Shown here: piece by piece, positions 18,595 through 28,039 of the stretch
Numbering within the stretch: the first letter of the stretch is position 1
Layout: each line of letters opens with the position of its first letter
Notes under the pieces: generated by a model
Databases searched by the model: none
What the model was told of the DNA's origin: nothing
The model's input: the letters and a program-made list of their open reading frames with translations, nothing else
Source of the DNA: Bacteroidales bacterium UBA1745
Lineage (GTDB): Bacteria; Bacteroidota; Bacteroidia; Bacteroidales; UBA932
Direction: 5' to 3'
DNA: 64,000 bases
NCBI GenBank assembly: GCA_002314885.1
Contig: DCHT01000062.1
Coordinates: 39,838 to 103,837, forward strand
Position numbers and translations under genes: made by a program

Positions 18595-20316
18595 TTAATG
18601 CTTTTTGAAGAAAAATGATTTTTGCTGCTTCTTTTTTTCCGGATCACGTTCCACATAGACAGGCTTCAGAGTCTTAGGGTCGAGACCCGTATAGAACATC
18701 ACGGAAGACACTGTCATAGGGGTTGGTGTAAAGTCCTGAACCTGATCCATATACAATCCCCTGAGGGCCGGTTTTTCGCTGAGGGCTTTCATCTCCCTCA
18801 TACCGCAGCCCGGATGGGACGATATGAAATACGGCACAAGCTCGCAATTCTTACCGGAAGAACGCACAATAGAGTCGAATTCCCGCCTGAGGCGTTCGAA
18901 AAGCTTGAACGAAGGCTTGGCCATCAGTTTCAGGACATTGTCCTCAGTGTGCTCCGGAGCCACCTTCAGACGGCCGGAAGTATGCTCGAGTATGAGTTCC
19001 TTGAGATATGGATATGAAGTCTCGTCCACGAAGCCGTCTTCATTGAGGAAGAGGTCGTATCGGATGCCGCTGCCTATATAGGCGTGGCGTATGCCCTTGA
19101 CCGTGGAAATACGGCCGTAGAGGCCCAGCAGACGGGCGTGGGAGCGATCCATATTCTTGCACGGAGCCGGATAGAGGCAGGACTGGCGACGGCATTTGGC
19201 GCACAGTTCAGGGTTCTTTCCGTGCATACCGTACATATTGGCGGTAGGCGCTCCGACGTCGGAGATGTTGCCCGCGAAATCAGGCAGCTTCTTCAGGCCC
19301 TGGATCTCCCTGATGATGGAATCCTCGCTGCGTTCCTGGATGAATTTGCCCTGATGGGCGGCAATGGTGCAGAAATTACAGCCTCCGAAGCATCCCCTGT
19401 GGGTGTTCACGGAGAATTTGATCATATCGTAGGCAGGGATGCGCCTGCCCTTGTAGCGAGGATGAGGTAGCTTGGTGAACGGAAGGTCCCAGATGGAGTC
19501 CATTTCCTTCTCCGAAGCAGGCGGATAGGTAGGATTAATCTGCACATAACCGTCTCCGACCGGTTCGATGATGACCGGCGGCTGCATCATATTCGCGTAA
19601 GTCTCGATGATGTGGAAGTTCTCCGCAAATGCCTTCTTGTCCTTGAGACAGGTCTCGTAGGAATGCAGATAGACGGCATCCTCCATCTTGCAGCGGCCGC
19701 TCATCTTGAAGGCCAGCTGAGGTATCCTCCTGATATCGGACAGTTTTCTGTCTGCCTCGATGGCACGGGTGAGCTCCAGCATAGGCCTCTCCCCCATTCC
19801 GTAGCAGAGCCAGTCGGCACCGCTGCTTTCGAGTATGGACGGCATCAGGCAGTCCTTCCAGTAATCGTAGTGGGTAACCCTTCGCAGCGAGGCTTCGATG
19901 CCTCCGATGACGACAGGTACATCCGGATACAGTTTCTTGAGTATCTGGGTATATACGGTCACGGCGTAGTCAGGCCTTGCGCCGGCCCTGCCGTCAGGAG
20001 TGTAGGCATCGTCGCTGCGCAGCCTCCTGGCCGCCGTATAATGATTGACCATCGAGTCCATTGCGCCTGAATTCACGGCGAAATACAGCCTCGGACGGCC
20101 CAGTTTGCGGAAATCGCGCAGATCGTCGCGCCAGTTCGGCTGAGGCACGACGGCGACTCTGTAGCCCCATTTCTGGAGCCATCTGGATATGACGGCAGTA
20201 CCAAAAGAAGGGTGGTCTATAAAGGCATCACCCGTAAAGAAGATGACGTCTATATAGTCCCACCCTAATTTTTCGACCTCCTTGAGGGAGGTAGGTATCA
20301 TTTCGGCCTCTGCCAT
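18595..20316 (-). CDS. YgiQ-family radical SAM protein
   Basis: A 573-residue cytoplasmic iron-sulfur enzyme of the YgiQ family (UPF0313), function not established. An N-terminal cobalamin-binding-like region opens with VIFFTGDAFIDHPSFG. The radical SAM cluster motif is CFGGCNFC (about 313-320, a CxxxCxxC). A characteristic extra cysteine block follows (CAKCRRQSCLYPAPCKN), and then APEHTEDNVLKLMAKP. It ends with a basic tail. It lies 6 bases after argS, in the htrA - rpoD - argS unit. Confidence 0.92.
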   Translation of the reverse strand: MAEAEMIPTSLKEVEKLGWDYIDVIFFTGDAFIDHPSFGTAVISRWLQKWGYRVAVVPQPNWRDDLRDFRKLGRPRLYFAVNSGAMDSMVNHYTAARRLRSDDAYTPDGRAGARPDYAVTVYTQILKKLYPDVPVVIGGIEASLRRVTHYDYWKDCLMPSILESSGADWLCYGMGERPMLELTRAIEADRKLSDIRRIPQLAFKMSGRCKMEDAVYLHSYETCLKDKKAFAENFHIIETYANMMQPPVIIEPVGDGYVQINPTYPPASEKEMDSIWDLPFTKLPHPRYKGRRIPAYDMIKFSVNTHRGCFGGCNFCTIAAHQGKFIQERSEDSIIREIQGLKKLPDFAGNISDVGAPTANMYGMHGKNPELCAKCRRQSCLYPAPCKNMDRSHARLLGLYGRISTVKGIRHAYIGSGIRYDLFLNEDGFVDETSYPYLKELILEHTSGRLKVAPEHTEDNVLKLMAKPSFKLFERLRREFDSIVRSSGKNCELVPYFISSHPGCGMREMKALSEKPALRGLYMDQVQDFTPTPMTVSSVMFYTGLDPKTLKPVYVERDPEKKKQQKSFFFKKH

Positions 20317-20322
20317 CGCAGA

Positions 20323-22053
20323 CTACATTCTGTCCGGAAGAGTGATTCCGAGAAGTGCGGTAGCCTTGGCGAGCACGTCGGCGATCAGGCTGATGAGTTC
20401 GAGACGCATAGCGAGAACGGCTGCGTCAGGCTCCTTCAGGATCGGAGTGTCGTGATAGTACTGGTTGAATTCCTTGGCCAGGTCATAGGAGTAGTTGGCA
20501 AGCACTGCAGGTGAGAAGCCGTCCGCAGCCTCCTGCACCTTGGCAGGATATGCGGAAAGTATCTTCACGAGCCTTACTTCCTTTGCGCTCAGCTCAGCAG
20601 AATCCGAAAGCGCAGGCTTCAGACCCTGGTCCTGGGCCTTGCGGAGGATGCTCCTGATGCGGGCGTGGGTATACTGGATGAACGGACCTGTATTGCCGTT
20701 GAAGTCGATTGACTCCTTAGGATCGAAGAGCATAGTCTTCTTAGGATCGACCTTGAGGATGAAGTACTTGAGCGCACCGAGGCCGATGACACGGTAGAGA
20801 TTGTCCTTCTCCTCTTCGCTCATATCGGCGAGCTTGCCGGAAGCCTCGGAAGTGGCCTTTGACTGCTCGTACATCTCCTGGATGAGGTCGTCGGCATCGA
20901 CGACGGTACCCTCGCGGCTCTTCATCTTGCCCTCCGGAAGTTCCACCATACCATAGCTGAGATGGAAGATCCTGGAAGCCCAGTCGAAGCCGAGCTTGGC
21001 GAGGATGAGCTTGAGCACCTGGAAGTGGTAATCCTGCTCATTTCCAACGACATACACGTGGGAATCGAGGCTGTTCTCAGCAAAGCGGCGCTCTGCTGTA
21101 CCGAGGTCCTGGGTGATATATACTGAGGTTCCGTCGGAACGCTGTACGATCTTGCGGTCGAGGCCGTCGTTGGTGAGGTCACACCACACTGAGCCGTCAG
21201 GATCCTTCACGAAAACGCCCTTCTCGAGGCCCTGCTGAACGAGTTCCTTGCCGAGAAGATAGGTGTCGTGCTCATAGTAGGTCTTGTCGAAGCTGATGCC
21301 GAGAGCCTTGTAGGTCTGCTCGAAACCGTCGAACACCCAGCCGTTCATCTTGGCCCAGAGAGCGCGAACCTCAGGGTCGCCTGCTTCCCAGTCGACGAGC
21401 ATCTTGTGCACGTCCTCGAGGACTGCAGGGTTCTCCTTCTCCATCTTCGCGTATTCGACGTAGCAGTCGCCTACGAGATGGTCGCCCTTCTTGCCGAGAG
21501 TCTCAGGGGTGGCGCCGTTGAAGCGCTTCTGCCAGGCATACATACTCTTGCAGATATGCACTCCGCGGTCGTTCACGAGGGTTGTCTTGATCACATTGTT
21601 GCCCGCTGCCTTGAGTATGTCCGAAACGCTGGCTCCGAGGAGGTTGTTGCGGACGTGACCGAGGTGGAGAGGCTTGTTGGTATTAGGGGACGAGAACTCG
21701 ACCATAATGGTCTTGCCGGTGGAAGGCAGCTGGCCGAAATCAGCCTCTGAGGCGATTGCAGTCAGGGTTTCGTTCCAATATACGTTAGACAGAAGGAGGT
21801 TGAGGAAGCCCTTCACGCAGTTGAAGCGTGCGATCTCAGGCACATTGGCCACGAGCCACTCACCTATCGCGTTTCCGGTGTTCTCCGGGGCTGAATGGGA
21901 TACCTTAAGAAGGGGAAACACCACGAGTGTGTAGTCCCCTTCGAATTCCTTCCTCGTCACCTGCACCTGCAGGTTTGAGGCTTCTATGTCAGCGCCGTAC
22001 AGTGCCTTTACGGCCTGCGACGCCTTGGATGCAATGAATGATTCAGGTGTCAT
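20323..22053 (-). CDS. argS: Arginyl-tRNA synthetase
   Basis: Class I aminoacyl-tRNA synthetase charging tRNA-Arg, 576 residues. It has an N-terminal Arg-tRNA synthetase domain, the HIGH-type motif as HLGHVRNN (about 128), a KMSKS-equivalent KMKSREGTV (about 376), and a C-terminal DALR anticodon-binding domain. The start is set at MTPESFIASKAS (22053), 1 base from the rpoD stop. Confidence 0.97.
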   Translation of the reverse strand: MTPESFIASKASQAVKALYGADIEASNLQVQVTRKEFEGDYTLVVFPLLKVSHSAPENTGNAIGEWLVANVPEIARFNCVKGFLNLLLSNVYWNETLTAIASEADFGQLPSTGKTIMVEFSSPNTNKPLHLGHVRNNLLGASVSDILKAAGNNVIKTTLVNDRGVHICKSMYAWQKRFNGATPETLGKKGDHLVGDCYVEYAKMEKENPAVLEDVHKMLVDWEAGDPEVRALWAKMNGWVFDGFEQTYKALGISFDKTYYEHDTYLLGKELVQQGLEKGVFVKDPDGSVWCDLTNDGLDRKIVQRSDGTSVYITQDLGTAERRFAENSLDSHVYVVGNEQDYHFQVLKLILAKLGFDWASRIFHLSYGMVELPEGKMKSREGTVVDADDLIQEMYEQSKATSEASGKLADMSEEEKDNLYRVIGLGALKYFILKVDPKKTMLFDPKESIDFNGNTGPFIQYTHARIRSILRKAQDQGLKPALSDSAELSAKEVRLVKILSAYPAKVQEAADGFSPAVLANYSYDLAKEFNQYYHDTPILKEPDAAVLAMRLELISLIADVLAKATALLGITLPDRM

Positions 22054-22054
22054 A

Positions 22055-22915
22055 CTAACCGAGATAACTCTTGAGCAGCTTGCTCCTTGAATTCTGTTTG
22101 AGCCTGCGTATCGCCTTCTCCTTGATCTGGCGGACACGCTCACGGGTAAGGTTGAACTTCTCGCCTATCTCCTCGAGGGTCATTTCCTGGCAACCGATGC
22201 CGAAGAAATACTTGATGATGTCCCTCTCACGTGGAGCCAGGGTGGAAAGTGCGCGCTCGATCTCCTTGTTCAGGGATTCGTTCACGAGGCCACGGTCCGC
22301 GCTAGGTGAATCGTCATTCACGAGCACGTCGAGGAGGCTGTTGTCCTCGCCCTCCACGAATGGAGCGTCAACTGACACGTGACGGCCTGAAACCCTGAGG
22401 GTGTCGGCGATCTTCTCCTTCGGAACGTCTATCATCTCAGCGAGCTCCTCGCTGGTAGGCATACGTTCGTGTTCCTGCTCGAACTTTCCGAGAGCCTTGT
22501 TTATCTTGTTCAGGGAGCCTACCTGGTTCAGAGGCAGACGTACGATACGTGACTGCTCTGCCAGAGCCTGGAGAATGGACTGACGAATCCACCATACGGC
22601 GTATGAGATGAATTTGAAGCCCCTGGTCTCATCGAACTTCTCCGCTGCCTTGATCAGGCCGAGGTTGCCCTCGTTGATAAGGTCAGGAAGGCTGAGTCCC
22701 TGATTCTGATACTGCTTTGCAACTGACACCACGAACCTGAGGTTCGCCCTGGTGAGTTTCTCGAGAGCCGCCTGGTCGCCTTTGCGTATCCTCTGTGCGA
22801 GCTCTACCTCTTCTTCAACTGTAATAAGTTCTTCCCTGCCGATTTCCTGGAGATACTTGTCAAGAGATGCGCTCTCCCTGTTAGTTATCGACTTGGTGAT
22901 TTTAAGTTGTCTCAT
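22055..22915 (-). CDS. rpoD: Primary sigma factor (RpoD/SigA type, short form)
   Basis: Sigma-70 factor of 286 residues. It begins almost directly with region 1.2 (LDKYLQEIGREELITVEEE) and has regions 2 (LRFVVSVAKQY, FKFISYAVWWIRQSI), 3 and 4 (LEEIGEKFNLTRERVRQIKEKAIRRL), but no region 1.1. This short form is the housekeeping sigma of Bacteroidetes and reads the unusual TTTG / TAnnTTTG promoters seen throughout the window. It is downstream of htrA (12 bases) and 1 base upstream of argS. Confidence 0.95.
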   Translation of the reverse strand: MRQLKITKSITNRESASLDKYLQEIGREELITVEEEVELAQRIRKGDQAALEKLTRANLRFVVSVAKQYQNQGLSLPDLINEGNLGLIKAAEKFDETRGFKFISYAVWWIRQSILQALAEQSRIVRLPLNQVGSLNKINKALGKFEQEHERMPTSEELAEMIDVPKEKIADTLRVSGRHVSVDAPFVEGEDNSLLDVLVNDDSPSADRGLVNESLNKEIERALSTLAPRERDIIKYFFGIGCQEMTLEEIGEKFNLTRERVRQIKEKAIRRLKQNSRSKLLKSYLG

Positions 22916-22927
22916 CGACTTTTCGCT

Positions 22928-24367
22928 TTATTTTGCGAAGCCGAAGTAGCTCTGTCTGCCGGATTTGCTGATTCCTTCGATATACACAGCCCTGTTCGAC
23001 TTCTTGATTATATTCAAAATGTCCTGAGGTGTGCTTACAGCCGTATCATTCACATAGAGTATCACGTAGCCTTCCGTAACTCCTGCATCTGCCAGTTTGC
23101 CAGGTCCTACGCTCACTACCTCGACGCCCTTGGAAATACCCAGATTCCTCAAAGTCTCCTTCGGTGCGGCCTTGATCTTCGAGCCGTAGAATGCCACAGC
23201 GCCTTCCTCGTCGACTGTTCCAGTCTCAGCAGAACTTGCCTTGAAGGTCACGGTGAAAGTGTGTTCCTTGCCGTTCCTGATCACGGTCACGTCTGCCTTG
23301 TCGCCAGGGTGATAGCTGTTGACCTTTTCCTGTACAGATGCTCCGTCCTTGACCATCATCGAGTCGATGCGTACGAGCACATCTCCCTTCTTGATGCCCG
23401 CAGCGTCTGCTGCACTGCCGGAAGCAACCTCGTTAATATATACTCCATTTGAAGAAGAAAGTTTCAATTCCGCAACTTTTTCCTTATCGAGGTTCTGCAT
23501 AGTGATGCCGAGCATAGCACGCTTCACGCTGCCATAATCCATCAGATCGGCCACGATACGCTTCACGATATTGACCGGAACCGCGAATGAATAACCAGTG
23601 TAAGAGCCTGTCTGTGAGATAATTGCAGTATTGATACCCACAAGCTGTCCGGCCTTGTTCACAAGTGCGCCGCCACTGTTTCCAGGGTTCACGGCCGCAT
23701 CAGTCTGGATGAAGGACTCGATCTTGAACTCACCGGTGTAGTTCGGCATAGTGCGGCCCTTGGCGCTGACGATGCCGGCGGTGATGGTGGAACGGAGGTC
23801 ATACGGGCTGCCGATGGCAATCACCCACTCGCCCAGGCGGAGCTGGTCTGAGTCTCCGAGAGGCACGGTAGGCAGGTTGTCGGCCTCGACCTTGATCAGG
23901 GCCACGTCCGTAGCAGGGTCGGTACCGATGAGGGTTGCCTCGTAAGTCTGGTTGTTGTTCAGGGTCACCTCGATCTTGTTCGCATTCGCGATGACGTGGT
24001 TGTTGGTCACGATGTAGCCGTCATTGCGGATGATCACGCCCGAACCGCTGCCGACGCGCTCACGCTGCTGCGGAGTCCCCTCGTTTCCGAAGAAGAAATC
24101 GAATATCGACGACGGAGCTGTCACTCTGTCAGTGGATGTCACTTTGACATAAACTACGGCGTCCACTGCGGACTCTGCCGCATATGTGAAATCAGGATAG
24201 TCGTCAAGGTTCAGGTTGACTGTCCTGTAATTCGGATTTACGCTGTCCTGGACCGTCTGCGCAACGGTTTCAGTATTATTCTTACCACTGGTAAGCCTTA
24301 CTACTCCATACGATGTTCCTGCGGCCACCAAGGCACAGGCAAGTACTAATAAAATGTTCTTTTTCAT
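22928..24367 (-). CDS. htrA: HtrA/DegP-family periplasmic serine protease-chaperone
   Basis: Protein quality-control protease of the cell envelope, 479 residues. An N-terminal signal/anchor (1-24) precedes an S1C trypsin-like domain with the triad in NNHVIA (His about 122), TDVALIKV (Asp) and NPGNSGGAL (Ser about 229). Two PDZ domains follow (about 275-365 and 390-470). It leads the htrA - rpoD - argS - radical SAM run and is divergent from dnaN. A possible -7 element (CAAAATA at 24406-24412, one base short of consensus spacing) lies upstream. Confidence 0.95.
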   Translation of the reverse strand: MKKNILLVLACALVAAGTSYGVVRLTSGKNNTETVAQTVQDSVNPNYRTVNLNLDDYPDFTYAAESAVDAVVYVKVTSTDRVTAPSSIFDFFFGNEGTPQQRERVGSGSGVIIRNDGYIVTNNHVIANANKIEVTLNNNQTYEATLIGTDPATDVALIKVEADNLPTVPLGDSDQLRLGEWVIAIGSPYDLRSTITAGIVSAKGRTMPNYTGEFKIESFIQTDAAVNPGNSGGALVNKAGQLVGINTAIISQTGSYTGYSFAVPVNIVKRIVADLMDYGSVKRAMLGITMQNLDKEKVAELKLSSSNGVYINEVASGSAADAAGIKKGDVLVRIDSMMVKDGASVQEKVNSYHPGDKADVTVIRNGKEHTFTVTFKASSAETGTVDEEGAVAFYGSKIKAAPKETLRNLGISKGVEVVSVGPGKLADAGVTEGYVILYVNDTAVSTPQDILNIIKKSNRAVYIEGISKSGRQSYFGFAK

Positions 24368-24439
24368 ACCAATTCAACTTTTTTGGTTGCGAGGCGAAGA
24401 AAAATCAAAATATGTGCCAATAGATAGGAAAAAAATTCA

Positions 24440-24447
24440 TACTTTTG
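24440..24447 (+). promoter_or_regulatory. dnaN promoter (-7 TACTTTTG)
   Basis: A TAnnTTTG match 43 bases before the dnaN ATG in the 123-base divergent region between htrA and dnaN. No convincing -33 TTTG was seen at the usual spacing. Confidence 0.65.
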
Positions 24448-24490
24448 TAGATACGCAAAACCGCAGAAAACAGATAAAAACTTTATACGT

Positions 24491-25612
24491 ATGAAATTTG
24501 TCATTTCCAGCTCAGAGCTGCTCAAGGGAACCCTCGCCGTTGCAAAGGCGATCCCTTCAAAATCAGCTCTCCCTATCCTCGAATGCTTCCTCTTTGACCT
24601 CAAGGACGGCAAGCTCGAGATAACCGCATCCGACTCGGAACTCACTCTCCGCACCTCCATCGAGGTCGAGAACGCCGCAGAAGAAGGCAGGATCGCAGTT
24701 CCGGCAAAGCACCTCACTGAACTCCTCAAGGAGCTCCCTGACCAGCCTCTTTCCATCAGCGTCCTCTCAGACAGCACCTTCGAGTGCAGATGGGCAAGCG
24801 GTAACTCTTCACTGCCATACTTCCCTGCAGTGGACTACCCTGAGATCACAGGCACCGACGAGACCGCTGTCGTAGTGGACTTCCCTGCACAGGCTCTCGT
24901 AGAAGGCATCGCCTCCACCGTATATGCCACCGCTGACGACGAGATCCGTCCTACTATGAACGGTATCTACTTCGACTTCGGCGCATCTTCCACCACCCTC
25001 GTGGCTTCAGATGCCCACAAGCTCATCTGCTACACCACCAAGGACGTGAAGACCGAGGAGAACGTAGCCTTCATCCTCCACAAGAAGCCGGCTTCTGTCC
25101 TCAGGGCCATCATCGGCAAGGACGTGGAGACCGTACAGGTAAGCTTCGACTCCAAGAACGCAATGTTCAGCTTCGGCAGCACCGTGGTCATCTGCCGCCA
25201 GATCGTGGGCAAGTACCCAAGGTACCGCGACGTGATCCCTCAGAACAACGCCAATACCCTCAAGATCGACAGGGCTATGTTCCTCAACACCGTGAAGCGT
25301 ATCCAGGTGTGTGCCAACAAGGCATCCAGCCAGATCAAGTTCACTCTCAAGGAGAACTCCCTCGAGATCACCGCTCAGGACCTCGGATTCTCAATCGCAG
25401 CCTACGAGAAGGTTGCCTGCCAGTATGACGGCGAGAACCTCGAGATCGGCTTCAAGTCCACTTTCCTCGTGGAGATCCTCAGCAATATGTCCTGCAACGA
25501 GGTCGTAATGAAGTTCGCAGACAACAGGCGCGCAGCCCTCATCGTTCCTGCAGAGGACGAGGCTGAGAGCGAGAAGCTCTGCGGCATCATTATGCCGATT
25601 ATGTTCTCTTAA
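24491..25612 (+). CDS. dnaN: DNA polymerase III sliding clamp (beta subunit)
   Basis: Processivity clamp, 373 residues with three clamp domains. It has the usual N-terminal pattern KFVISSSELLKGTLAVAKAIP, the repeated FPAVDYP block, and the C-terminal cleft-forming end GIIMPIMFS. The ATG at 24491 is unambiguous. It starts a plus-strand unit with a DnaQ-like exonuclease 2 bases downstream, pairing clamp and proofreading-type nuclease. Confidence 0.97.
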   Translation: MKFVISSSELLKGTLAVAKAIPSKSALPILECFLFDLKDGKLEITASDSELTLRTSIEVENAAEEGRIAVPAKHLTELLKELPDQPLSISVLSDSTFECRWASGNSSLPYFPAVDYPEITGTDETAVVVDFPAQALVEGIASTVYATADDEIRPTMNGIYFDFGASSTTLVASDAHKLICYTTKDVKTEENVAFILHKKPASVLRAIIGKDVETVQVSFDSKNAMFSFGSTVVICRQIVGKYPRYRDVIPQNNANTLKIDRAMFLNTVKRIQVCANKASSQIKFTLKENSLEITAQDLGFSIAAYEKVACQYDGENLEIGFKSTFLVEILSNMSCNEVVMKFADNRRAALIVPAEDEAESEKLCGIIMPIMFS

Positions 25613-25614
25613 TA

Positions 25615-26517
25615 ATGGAACTCAAGCTCAACAGGCCGCTGCTCTTCTTCGACATCGAGAGCACCGGCCTTAATATTCCGTGCGACAGCATAGTCGAACT
25701 CAGTTTCGTCAAGGTGATGCCTGGCAACGAGCAGCGCATCAAGACCTGGCGCGTGTGTCCGTGGGACTACGAGAACAACTGCCAGAGGCCTATGAACCCT
25801 CAGGCGGAAGCCGTCAACGGCATCAGCGCAGAAGACGTCAGAAACGAAAAGAAGTTCTACGAACTCGCTGACGAGATCATCGAATGGATGGCCGACGCAG
25901 ACCTTGCAGGATACAACTCCGCAAAGTTCGACCTCCCTATGCTCGCAGAGGAACTCGAAAGGGTGCGCAAGTACAAGAGGCCTGACCTCGACATCGACCT
26001 CCACAGCAAGAAGATGGTGGACGTGCAGGTCATCTATCACAAGATGGAGCCTCGCAACCTCAAGGCAGCCTACCGCTTCTATGTGGGCGGCGACTTCGAG
26101 AATGCGCACGCAGCCGAGGCCGACACCCTCGCCACCCTCGCAGTCCTCAAGGGACAGCTGGGAATGTACGGTGAGGACCAGGTGAAGAACGACGTGGACT
26201 GGCTGGCCAACTTCACAGAAGTGCAGAAGGCCGTGGACTACGCCGGACGCATAGTCCTCAACGCCGACAAGGAGCCTATCATCAGCTTCGGCAAGCACAA
26301 GGGCAAGACCTGCCGCGAAGTCTACAGGACCGAGCCGTCCTACTTCGCCTGGATACAGAACGGAGACTTCACCCTCGACACCAAGCGTCAGTTCGCCGCA
26401 CTCAAGGAGAAATTCGACGCAGAGAGGAGGGCTCCGCTCAGCGACCAGCAGATCAACGACGCCACCGCACGCCTGCGCAACAAGTTCAACGGCGGTGGCC
26501 AGGGCAGCCTCTTCTAG
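25615..26517 (+). CDS. DnaQ-like 3'-5' exonuclease with C-terminal DUF3820 domain
   Basis: DEDD exonuclease, 300 residues. The ExoI motif is FFDIESTGL (Asp12/Glu14 region), ExoII is GYNSAKFDLPML, and ExoIII is HAAEAD (His and Asp of the DEDDh type). Residues about 220-275 form a DUF3820-like module (ISFGKHKGKTCREV and YFAWIQNGDF). The position directly behind dnaN (2-base gap) suggests a role in replication or repair; it may act as the epsilon-type proofreader, but this is inferred. The next gene follows 3 bases later. Confidence 0.9.
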   Translation: MELKLNRPLLFFDIESTGLNIPCDSIVELSFVKVMPGNEQRIKTWRVCPWDYENNCQRPMNPQAEAVNGISAEDVRNEKKFYELADEIIEWMADADLAGYNSAKFDLPMLAEELERVRKYKRPDLDIDLHSKKMVDVQVIYHKMEPRNLKAAYRFYVGGDFENAHAAEADTLATLAVLKGQLGMYGEDQVKNDVDWLANFTEVQKAVDYAGRIVLNADKEPIISFGKHKGKTCREVYRTEPSYFAWIQNGDFTLDTKRQFAALKEKFDAERRAPLSDQQINDATARLRNKFNGGGQGSLF

Positions 26518-26520
26518 GAT

Positions 26521-27069
26521 ATGAACATCACGGTTATCGACAGCGAAGGCCGCATCAGCTGCAGGCCCGACACCACCTGGGAGCGCGAGGACAAGGATTT
26601 CTTCGTGCCTGACGAGGTGGAGGCGCTGTCGTATGCCCCGGTGCTCTTCGCCAAGATGAGCCGTGCCGGCAAGTGCATAGGTGAGAAGTTCGCCGACCGC
26701 TACTACGAGACCATCTGCTGGGGCGTACTCCTCTATGTGGAAGGGCATCCTTCCGGAGCCTTCTTCGACAGGACCTCAGTACTTCCGGCAGCAGTCTATT
26801 CCAAGCACACCCTGGACCTTCCTGAAAACGAGTTCTGCTTCAGCAGGAACGGCGAAGTCATCTACAGTACGGAAGCCGGAGAAAACGCCCGCGCACGCAT
26901 ATGCAAGGCCTTGGCCGACGCCTCAAAGATCGTGTCCCAGCGAATTGGAGACATAGTGGCCATCGAACTGGCACCACAGCAGCAGCTCGCATCCCGCAAC
27001 GACGGCGAAATAAGCATCGCCGGCAGCTGGTGCGAAAATCCACTCTTTGATTTCAGGATTATCTTCTAG
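26521..27069 (+). CDS. Uncharacterised protein with faint fumarylacetoacetate-hydrolase-like fold
   Basis: A 182-residue protein with no signal peptide. Segment order faintly recalls the FAH family: an FFVPDEVEAL opening, RYYETICWGV in the place of the usual RYY..I..G block, FCFSRNGEVI in the place of the vNGe strand, and QRIGDIVAIEL near the end where FAH proteins have a GD-x-I strand. The metal-binding glutamates and aspartate of active FAH enzymes are not apparent, so it may be a degenerate member. It is the third gene of the dnaN unit. Its stop overlaps the convergent BtuF-like gene in the tetramer CTAG (27066-27069). Confidence 0.6.
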   Translation: MNITVIDSEGRISCRPDTTWEREDKDFFVPDEVEALSYAPVLFAKMSRAGKCIGEKFADRYYETICWGVLLYVEGHPSGAFFDRTSVLPAAVYSKHTLDLPENEFCFSRNGEVIYSTEAGENARARICKALADASKIVSQRIGDIVAIELAPQQQLASRNDGEISIAGSWCENPLFDFRIIF

Positions 27070-28037
27070 TCCAGTCTCAGATAGTAATTCATTTCCCCGT
27101 CACTCCCGGAGAATATTCCTCGGAGGTCGGAGAGCACCAAGTCCGGTCTGACCGCTCCCCTTTCCCAGAAGTCATTGCCACCCTCAGGAGTGGTGAGCAG
27201 ACTGTTGTCATAGACCCTGTCCAACTGAATGACGGACGGGCGGGTTCCACGTCCAGGATTGAGCCATATATCCGCATTCTGGGACAACAGGAATGCATCT
27301 TCAATGGAAATTATAGACGACTCTATCCCAGGTTTGCAGCCCAGGATCTCACCCCCCGCATCCCTGACCAGCGTGGCCATATAGCTATCTGCGCCAGGAA
27401 TGTACCAGGCATCTCCGTATGGTGAGTTCATAAGCACCTTGACAGGAGCATCGCTTCCCGTCCTGATGGATTCATAGGCTTCCTCAATCGAGCAGAACAC
27501 GGAATCGGCCACTTCGGGAAGGCCTGCCATTGCCCCATACGCCCTGATATATTCGGCCCTGCCGAGAGGACTGCCCTCGAGATGGTCGTAGAGGCGGAAG
27601 GTCCTGATGCCCAGCTCCTCCAGTCTGTCGATATAGGCCGGAGTGGCCGCGGAAATGCCATAGACGAGAACCACGTCCGGCTGCAGAGCCAGAACAGTCT
27701 CATAGTCGAGAGCAGCATCGCTGCCGATTTCCGCCGCGTGGCTGCGAATGTATTCATTGGAGAGATATCGTCTGCCCGATATACCGCTGACCCTGTCTGC
27801 CGCTCCTATCTCCGCAAAACCGGCGGAGTATGTGGAAGACATACACACCACCGACTGCAGAGGAGTCCCAACAATCAAAGTGTCGGTGCTGCCGTCGAAA
27901 GGAGATATGCTGATGACCAGGGAGTCCCTGACGTCTATCCAGTCTGCGTGCCTGAGACTGGACTCAAAACCAAACTGCCCGTGACCTGAACAGGACACGA
28001 GCAGCAGGAGTGTTGCTATTTTCAGCAAGCGTTTCAT
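27066..28037 (-). CDS. BtuF/FecB-like ABC transporter substrate-binding lipoprotein
   Basis: Periplasmic binding protein for a metal chelate (cobalamin or siderophore-type, ligand unknown), 323 residues. The signal ends LLLVSC (Cys16). Family features include LNPGRGTRPS and the two-lobe class III fold pattern (LSNEYIRSHAAEIGSDAALDYETV region). The ATG (28037) lies only two bases after the 3' end of tRNA-Thr, and the sole promoter seen is upstream of the tRNA, so tRNA and mRNA are probably made as one transcript. No permease or ATPase gene is adjacent. Confidence 0.88.
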   Translation of the reverse strand: MKRLLKIATLLLLVSCSGHGQFGFESSLRHADWIDVRDSLVISISPFDGSTDTLIVGTPLQSVVCMSSTYSAGFAEIGAADRVSGISGRRYLSNEYIRSHAAEIGSDAALDYETVLALQPDVVLVYGISAATPAYIDRLEELGIRTFRLYDHLEGSPLGRAEYIRAYGAMAGLPEVADSVFCSIEEAYESIRTGSDAPVKVLMNSPYGDAWYIPGADSYMATLVRDAGGEILGCKPGIESSIISIEDAFLLSQNADIWLNPGRGTRPSVIQLDRVYDNSLLTTPEGGNDFWERGAVRPDLVLSDLRGIFSGSDGEMNYYLRLD

Positions 28038-28039
28038 CG

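Noticed and set aside
25609..26748. Open frame of 379 codons antisense to the exonuclease
   Set aside because: The exonuclease motifs on the plus strand are unmistakable; the antisense product is low-complexity Val/Leu/His/Glu.
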